The position numbers and the translations under genes were made by a program. The notes beneath the pieces are model-generated. The model worked only from the letters and a program-made list of their open reading frames with translations. It ran no database searches and was not told where the DNA came from. A DNA stretch of 6,941 bases, taken from assembly GCA_003133425.1 (NCBI GenBank), contig PKXI01000393.1:1-6941 (forward strand). Direction: 5' to 3'. This DNA is from Acidobacteriaceae bacterium (GTDB taxonomy: Bacteria; Acidobacteriota; Terriglobia; Terriglobales; Acidobacteriaceae). Every line of letters begins with the position of its first letter. Position 1 is the stretch's first letter. Shown here piece by piece: positions 6,067-6,941 of this stretch.

Positions 6067-6478
6067 AAATGAACACGTATGTGAACTTCGCCGGCAAATG
6101 CCAGGAAGCCTTTCAATATTACGAAAAGCACCTGGGCGCGAAGATCCTGATGATGATGACGTTCGACCAGATGCCCGATCCGAAAACAATCCGCCGGGCA
6201 TGGAAAAAGGAGTTCTTCATGCGCGCATCATGATTGGAGATACACCGTTGATGGCGAGCGATGGACCTCGTGTTGAGCCGATGCGCAGCGCTTATCTTTC
6301 GCTCTCAGTGGACAGCGATGCCGAGGCGGAGCGCATTTACAAGGTGCTGAGCGATGGCGGCGAGATTTTTATGCCGATGGCCGAGACGTTCTTCGCGCAT
6401 CGCTTCGGCCAGTTCCGCGACAAGTTCGGCATTAATTGGATGGTTCTTCACGAGCGGCCGATGCCTTCCCGGCCCTGA
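6063..6478 (+). pseudogene. Second VOC-family (PhnB-like) protein, interrupted by a single-base frameshift
   Basis: The ATG at 6063 (or the ATG at 6069) starts NTYVNFAGKCQEAFQYYEKH and LGAKILMMMTFDQMPDP, the standard PhnB-like N-terminus. The frame then runs off to a stop at 6230-6232. From 6182 the minus-one frame continues the protein: ENNPPGMEKGVLHARIMIGD, LMASDGP, SAYLSLSVDSDAEAERIY, GGEIFMPMAETFFAHRFGQF and DKFGINWMVLHE, ending at 6478. Adding one base near 6182 (CCGAAAAC to CCGGAAAAC) would restore a 138-residue protein of normal length with no gap. No classic slippery heptamer in the right phase is present, so programmed frameshifting is unlikely. The start overlaps the HxlR stop by four bases (ATGA), which suggests translational coupling and one operon. 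The function is an unknown VOC activity, possibly binding or detoxifying a small molecule. Confidence 0.88.
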
Positions 6479-6488
6479 GGTACGCTCT

Positions 6489-6785
6489 TCAGCTTTCGAT
6501 GTATTCCCAGAAGGAATCGGTCAGCTCGGCGCCATGCTCGTTGAGCATGCGTCGGGCTGCGCGCTCCACTTCTTCGATGAGGCCGTGGAGGTAGTCGCGG
6601 GAGCGGGAGATGGCAACAATGCCGATGGTGGCAGACTGCCAGGTGACCGCCTCGTCCATTTCGGCCACCGAGACGTTGAAGCCCTGCTTCAACTGGTCCT
6701 TGAGGGAGCGCACGACCTGCCGCCGGTCTTTGAGAGACCGGGCATGCTCGATGCGGACTTCAAGAGTCAACTGCGCGACTGGCAT
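6489..6785 (-). CDS. DUF503 (YlxP-like) domain protein
   Basis: The 98-residue protein covers the whole DUF503 domain: an N-terminal strand (VAQLTLEVRI), the SLKDRRQVVRSLKDQLKQ helix (17-34), FNVSVAEMDEAVTWQSATIGIVAISR (36-61) and a final helix with LIEEVERAARRMLNEHG. Length is normal. YlxP-type genes often sit between infB and rbfA in translation-related operons; here neither is visible within the window, but the upstream side is cut by the window end. Its biochemical role is not established. The Shine-Dalgarno is weak, at best a GTAAG close to the ATG at 6785. It is convergent with the second VOC gene, with only 10 bases between the stops. Confidence 0.92.
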   Translation of the reverse strand: MPVAQLTLEVRIEHARSLKDRRQVVRSLKDQLKQGFNVSVAEMDEAVTWQSATIGIVAISRSRDYLHGLIEEVERAARRMLNEHGAELTDSFWEYIES

Positions 6786-6816
6786 AGTCTTACGGGAATT
6801 TACAGGGACAGTGTAA

Positions 6817-6837
6817 GCCCGTTTGCTTAGAACGGGC
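6817..6837. repeat. Perfect 7-base-stem hairpin upstream of the DUF503 gene
   Basis: GCCCGTT (6817-6823) and AACGGGC (6831-6837) enclose a 7-base loop, 32 bases before the DUF503 start. On the minus strand no T-run follows, so if it ends an upstream minus-strand transcript it is not a classic terminator. It could also be a leader hairpin of the DUF503 mRNA. Confidence 0.45.
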
Positions 6838-6940
6838 GGAATTTATTTGGGGAGGCGGATTGCGGCGGGTTGGCTGCGGCCGGGGGCGAACCAGTTTGAA
6901 GGAACATTCCCTCAGGGGCTGAACAGGCTGCGGAAAAACT
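6827..6940 (-). other. Open minus-strand frame running off the window end, possible C-terminus of an upstream gene
   Basis: One minus-strand frame is open from the window edge to a TAA at 6829-6827, encoding 37 codons that end in a Pro/Ala/Ser-rich tail (PPAAANPPQSASPNKFRPF). It could be the tail of a gene upstream of DUF503, with the hairpin at its stop. Equally, the CATTCCCTCAGGGGCTGAAC segment near 6904-6923 resembles intergenic repeat DNA. The window is too short to decide. Confidence 0.2.
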
Positions 6941-6941
6941 C

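Noticed and set aside
6170..6195. Programmed -1 ribosomal frameshift in the second VOC gene
   Set aside because: The codons CCG AAA ACA do not form a slippery X XXY YYZ heptamer in the needed phase, and no strong structure was noticed just downstream.
6450..6490. Terminator between the second VOC gene and DUF503
   Set aside because: Only a 5-base GGCCG/CGGCC repeat inside the VOC tail and a 4-base CTGA/TCAG repeat are seen, with no T-run. Too weak to call.

Overview
The window reads as accessory chromosome from a GC-rich soil-type bacterium. My best guess is Acidobacteriota (Terriglobia). This is inferred from the gene types (secreted beta-helix protein, Crp/Fnr regulator beside a receiver-like protein, HxlR/VOC cluster, DUF503) and from hairpin-rich intergenic DNA of a style I associate with that group. 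No rRNA, tRNA, CRISPR array, transposase or integrase is visible.

Layout, left to right. (1) 96-1133 (+) is a YhbW-type luciferase-like flavin monooxygenase. Its conserved N-terminus lies in another reading frame. (2) A strong inverted repeat at 1111-1161 spans its stop codon and separates it from the convergent gene 1168-2508 (-), a secreted right-handed parallel beta-helix protein. (3) 2509-2956 has no convincing gene. It holds the beta-helix leader with an inverted repeat and one protein-like but startless minus-strand frame. (4) 2957-3732 (-) is a broken Crp/Fnr regulator: the cyclic-nucleotide-type sensor half and the helix-turn-helix half are both recognisable but are split by a frame-changing internal deletion. 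(5) 3822-4211 (-), just upstream of it, is a receiver-like protein with Gly where the phospho-acceptor Asp should be. (6) 4212-4868 is non-coding DNA rich in inverted repeats. (7) 4869-6478 is a divergent cluster: a VOC (glyoxalase-fold) protein on the minus strand, and on the plus strand an HxlR regulator whose stop overlaps the start of a second VOC gene. That second gene carries a single-base frameshift. A palindrome between the divergent starts is a candidate HxlR operator. (8) 6489-6785 (-) is a DUF503/YlxP protein, followed by a hairpin and unassigned sequence to the window end.

The main message is gene integrity. Three of the eight genes are interrupted. Two show the signature of one missing base each (near 135-137 and near 6182), which could be base-calling error or early decay. 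The Crp/Fnr lesion is larger, roughly 85 bases, and looks like a real deletion. I see no convincing new defence or mobile system. The most distinctive biology is the phosphorylation-incompetent receiver beside the crippled Crp/Fnr regulator, and the HxlR-VOC-VOC divergon.
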